Below, piece after piece: positions 61,912 through 64,000 of a stretch of 64,000 bases of DNA. The DNA lies in NCBI GenBank assembly GCA_016699615.1, contig CP064984.1:1240001-1304000 (forward strand), given 5' to 3'. The position numbers were made by a program, and so were the translations under genes. Below the pieces are notes generated by a model. The model saw only the letters and a program-made list of their open reading frames with translations, was not told the DNA's origin and did no database searches. Source of the DNA: Sphingobacteriales bacterium (GTDB taxonomy: Bacteria > Bacteroidota > Bacteroidia > Chitinophagales > JADIYW01). Position 1 is the stretch's first letter; every line of letters starts with the position of its first letter.

Positions 61912-62694
61912 ATGATAAAAGCACAAAAGAGTTTTGGGCAGCATTTTCTGAAAGATAACAGTATTTTGAGTAAAATTGCAGATGAAGTAAAACTATCTGA
62001 CAATGATTATAATAGAATAGAAATTGGTCCAGGCATGGGTGCCTTGACAAATTTCTTACTTCTACAAAATAAAAAACTTAGCTGTATTGAAGTAGATAAA
62101 AGATGTGTGGCTTTTTTAGAAGAAAAATATCAGAAGAAAATTGCTGAAAATCTTTTAGAAATTGTTGAAGCTGATTTTTTAAACATAAAACTAAATAGCT
62201 TTTTGCAGCAACAAACATTAATTGTTGGAAATTTTCCATATAATATTTCATCACAAATTATATTTAGTGTATTAGATGCTTATCAAAAAGTGCCAGTAAT
62301 GATTGGTATGTTTCAGAAAGAAATGGCTGCGCGTGTGGCTGCTGCACATGGTAGCAAAACATATGGTATTATTAGTATTCTTACACAGTTTTATTATGAT
62401 GTTACTTTTTTGTTTGATGTGCCACCATCTAGTTTTGTGCCTGCACCAAAAGTTGATAGTGCTGTAATAAAATTAGTTAGAAAAGATAATATAGATGAAA
62501 ACTTCAATTATAGTTTACTCAAACATATTGTAAAAATGAGTTTTAACCAACGCAGGAAAATGTTGCGTTCTTCTTTGAAAAGCATTGTTCCTGCTGATAT
62601 TTTGAAAGATGAATTTTATAATCTAAGACCAGAACAATTGAGTGTTTTGGATTTTATAGAGCTTACTAAAAAGTTGGAAAAACTCAACCAATAA
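61912..62694 (+). CDS. rsmA: 16S rRNA (adenine1518/1519-N6)-dimethyltransferase
   Basis: 260 aa (KsgA). Dimethylates A1518 and A1519 in helix 45 during 30S maturation. SAM-binding: QKSFGQHFLKDNSIL, IEIGPGMGALT, CIEVDKRC; catalytic NFPYNISS (N-L/F-P-Y); FQKEMAARVAA and SFVPAPKVDSAVIKL complete the family pattern, with FNQRRKMLRSSLK near the end. Its stop codon abuts the gldH stop on the other strand without a gap. Confidence 0.97.
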   Translation: MIKAQKSFGQHFLKDNSILSKIADEVKLSDNDYNRIEIGPGMGALTNFLLLQNKKLSCIEVDKRCVAFLEEKYQKKIAENLLEIVEADFLNIKLNSFLQQQTLIVGNFPYNISSQIIFSVLDAYQKVPVMIGMFQKEMAARVAAAHGSKTYGIISILTQFYYDVTFLFDVPPSSFVPAPKVDSAVIKLVRKDNIDENFNYSLLKHIVKMSFNQRRKMLRSSLKSIVPADILKDEFYNLRPEQLSVLDFIELTKKLEKLNQ

Positions 62695-63150
62695 CTATTC
62701 TAAAACAACACCTACATCTTTTATTCCAAGCAATGGTTCTTGTCTCATTAGTTGAATTACTTTAATGGTGTACTTGCCTTTGTTTTTGAATTGTATGTTT
62801 TTTTCTATCGGGAAAATTTGTGTACATAAGCTACCTGTACATTTTCCATATGGCTTTCCAAGCTTGTTGTACAATGGTATTTCTATGTTTTTTAAATCTG
62901 GATTTTCTTTTGGTGTTTTTTGTATTATTCTTACCCAAAAATTATTAAACTCATAGTTTTTATTGTGCCTTACAGCTAGTTTTAATTGGTATTTTTTGTT
63001 TATGTCTTCAACATTTATTTCAAAGCTTAATGTGTCTTTTGCTTTCCATCCAGCTTCATTCACATTTTTGTACTGTGCATTTTTGTTGCTTAAGCTACAT
63101 TAAACAATAGCAAACAAAGCAATAAAATATAGAATTTGTAATTTTTTCAT
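62695..63150 (-). pseudogene. gldH: gliding motility lipoprotein GldH with in-frame stop in the lipobox
   Basis: Open from ATG 63150 as MKKLQILYFIALFAIV, then TAA (63100-63102), then CSLSNKNAQYKNVNEAGW and on to the end without further breaks. The body fits GldH: SFEINVEDINKKYQLKLAVRH, FNNFWVRI, GKYTIKVIQLMRQ, LLGIKDVGVVLE. The stop stands exactly at the residue before the expected lipobox Cys (TGT at 63097-63099). TCA to TAA would be a single change and would restore IVSC. Translation could restart at ATG 63063, but without signal peptide or Cys the product could not reach its site. GldH is needed for gliding/T9SS. Confidence 0.85.
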
Positions 63151-63156
63151 GGAACA

Positions 63157-63164
63157 CAAATATA
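63157..63164 (-). promoter_or_regulatory. promoter -7 element for gldH
   Basis: TATATTTG on the minus strand (TAnnTTTG), 6 bases before the ATG at 63150. It supports that ATG as the real start and hence the in-frame stop as internal. Confidence 0.6.
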
Positions 63165-63167
63165 CAA

Positions 63168-64000
63168 TTAGATTTTGGGTTTAACATTATTTCTATTGAT
63201 GAAAGAAATTAATGCCAAATTTACAAAGAAAAGAGAGCCAACTTTGTTTGCTTCCACCAAATCACTTAGTGTATTGTTTACTAAAAAAGTCATGATGCTC
63301 ATGGCAATTGCCATTACTAATATTTTGTTTTCTTTACTTTGTTGATGATGATATATTTTTTCAATATTTAATATTATATAATAAATAAATATTACAAATA
63401 AAATTAAGGCAAAAATACCTTGTTCTGTTAATAACAATAGAAAGTAATTATGTACTGTAGATTGTTCTTCATTGTCGCTAATGTATGTTTGATATGCAGC
63501 CACTGTGTATAGTTTGTAGTTGGCTGTAAAATTTCCTGCGCCTACACCATGCCACAACGTGTGTTTGGTCATTTTTATTGCTGCTAACCATCTATAAAAT
63601 CTTTCAACTGTGCTCATGTCTTCCATTTCGAAAGTTGAATTTAGGTGTGCGTTCAAATCATCATGATAAATTGTAGTATCGTAATTTGGTGCGTATTTTA
63701 AGTAGTTATAATTTGATAATATATATGTTGAGAATAATATAATTGCTAATGTTGTAATTATTAGTAAATATTTACTCCATCTCATTTTGATGATAAATAT
63801 ATAAATAGGCATTGCCAACAAAGCTAACCACGCACCACGTGTGTAAGTAAAATATATAGCTGCTAATGTTGTAAGTATACTTATATCTATGAATAATCTT
63901 TTTATTGATTGTTTTGATGTGTTTATCCTTAAATAAAATAAAAATGGCAAAAGCATAGTAATGAAAACGCCATAGTTGACATGGTTTCTATAAATTGGAA
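63168..64000 (-). CDS. O-antigen ligase-family membrane protein (5' end outside window)
   Basis: At least 277 residues; the frame stays open to the window edge, so the start lies outside. Hydrophobic segments alternate with a large loop. Wzy_C/O-antigen ligase signatures: RNHVNYGVFIT at the edge, IYFTYTRGAWLALL, RWLAAIKMTKHTLWHGVGAGNF (residues in the large periplasmic loop) and STVHNYFLLLLTEQG. It joins or polymerises glycan chains at the periplasmic face, for example O-antigen onto lipid A core. Ends 18 bases before the gldH start. Confidence 0.9.
   Translation of the reverse strand, partial: PIYRNHVNYGVFITMLLPFLFYLRINTSKQSIKRLFIDISILTTLAAIYFTYTRGAWLALLAMPIYIFIIKMRWSKYLLIITTLAIILFSTYILSNYNYLKYAPNYDTTIYHDDLNAHLNSTFEMEDMSTVERFYRWLAAIKMTKHTLWHGVGAGNFTANYKLYTVAAYQTYISDNEEQSTVHNYFLLLLTEQGIFALILFVIFIYYIILNIEKIYHHQQSKENKILVMAIAMSIMTFLVNNTLSDLVEANKVGSLFFVNLALISFINRNNVKPKI

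Noticed and set aside
63100..63102. Stop-codon recoding (TAA as a sense codon) in gldH
   Set aside because: TAA terminates most genes in this window, so general recoding is excluded, and no recoding signal is visible.

Overview
The window is an AT-rich chromosomal segment of a bacterium of the phylum Bacteroidota. The evidence is GldD and GldH gliding-motility lipoproteins, a TonB-dependent receptor, a type IX secretion sorting domain, a DUF3467 gene directly after rpoC, many Bacteroidota-style lipoproteins, and promoters of the phylum's TAnnTTTG type (-7 element) rather than sigma70-type boxes. Taxonomy below phylum cannot be read from the sequence with confidence. There is no CRISPR array, integrase, transposase or rRNA operon. 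One tRNA gene (Phe) is present.

Layout. 1-9905 (+): a partial gene, then an accessory array of 13 small genes. Eleven encode lipoproteins in a few paralogous families: two near-copies plus a divergent relative with hemopexin-like repeats, and five members of a YD-repeat/DUF4595-like family. 10023-15025 (-): TPR protein, outer-membrane barrel, coaX, an amidohydrolase and a DUF3467 protein. 15083-22302 (-): rpoC with its own promoter, preceded not by rpoB but by a frame-disrupted sucA. 22514-24498: rpsT, radC, a small heat-shock protein and a MazG-like pyrophosphohydrolase. 24560-28767 (+): a frame-disrupted membrane protein, an SDR dehydrogenase, an alkyltransferase-like protein lacking the catalytic Cys, a secreted protein of unknown function and a DUF486 protein. 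28824-29034: tRNA-Phe and a fibronectin-III gene remnant. 29109-34292: TonB receptor, DUF5689 lipoprotein and a secreted endonuclease/phosphatase-fold enzyme, probably a nucleic-acid or phosphate scavenging locus. 34361-37876 (+): a repetitive adhesin-like protein with an S74 chaperone end, and a T9SS cargo. 37890-52035: housekeeping genes (carB, tgt, lptG-type permease, truB, ridA, SulP-carbonic anhydrase fusion, gldD, greA, a 2-hydroxyacid dehydrogenase, a Nudix hydrolase, a PhoD-like phosphatase, pheS). 52047-56554: a GT2, MBOAT and SGNH-like cassette with a phosphopantetheinyl transferase. 56556-64000: a lipoprotein, gpmI, a DUF4783 protein, gpsA, a PlsB-like acyltransferase, rsmA, gldH and an O-antigen-ligase-type protein running off the window.

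Several conserved genes are broken: sucA (four frame changes), gpsA (two), gpmI (one), the membrane protein at 24560 (one), and gldH (an in-frame stop next to the lipobox Cys). Very long neighbours such as rpoC and carB are intact. Whether the breaks are base-calling errors or real decay must be tested on reads. The observations most worth a second look are the lipoprotein array, the rpoB/rpoC and sucA/sucB separation at one junction, the gldH nonsense codon, a terminator-like hairpin at the very start of the greA transcript, and identical 222-bp repeats in the adhesin gene.
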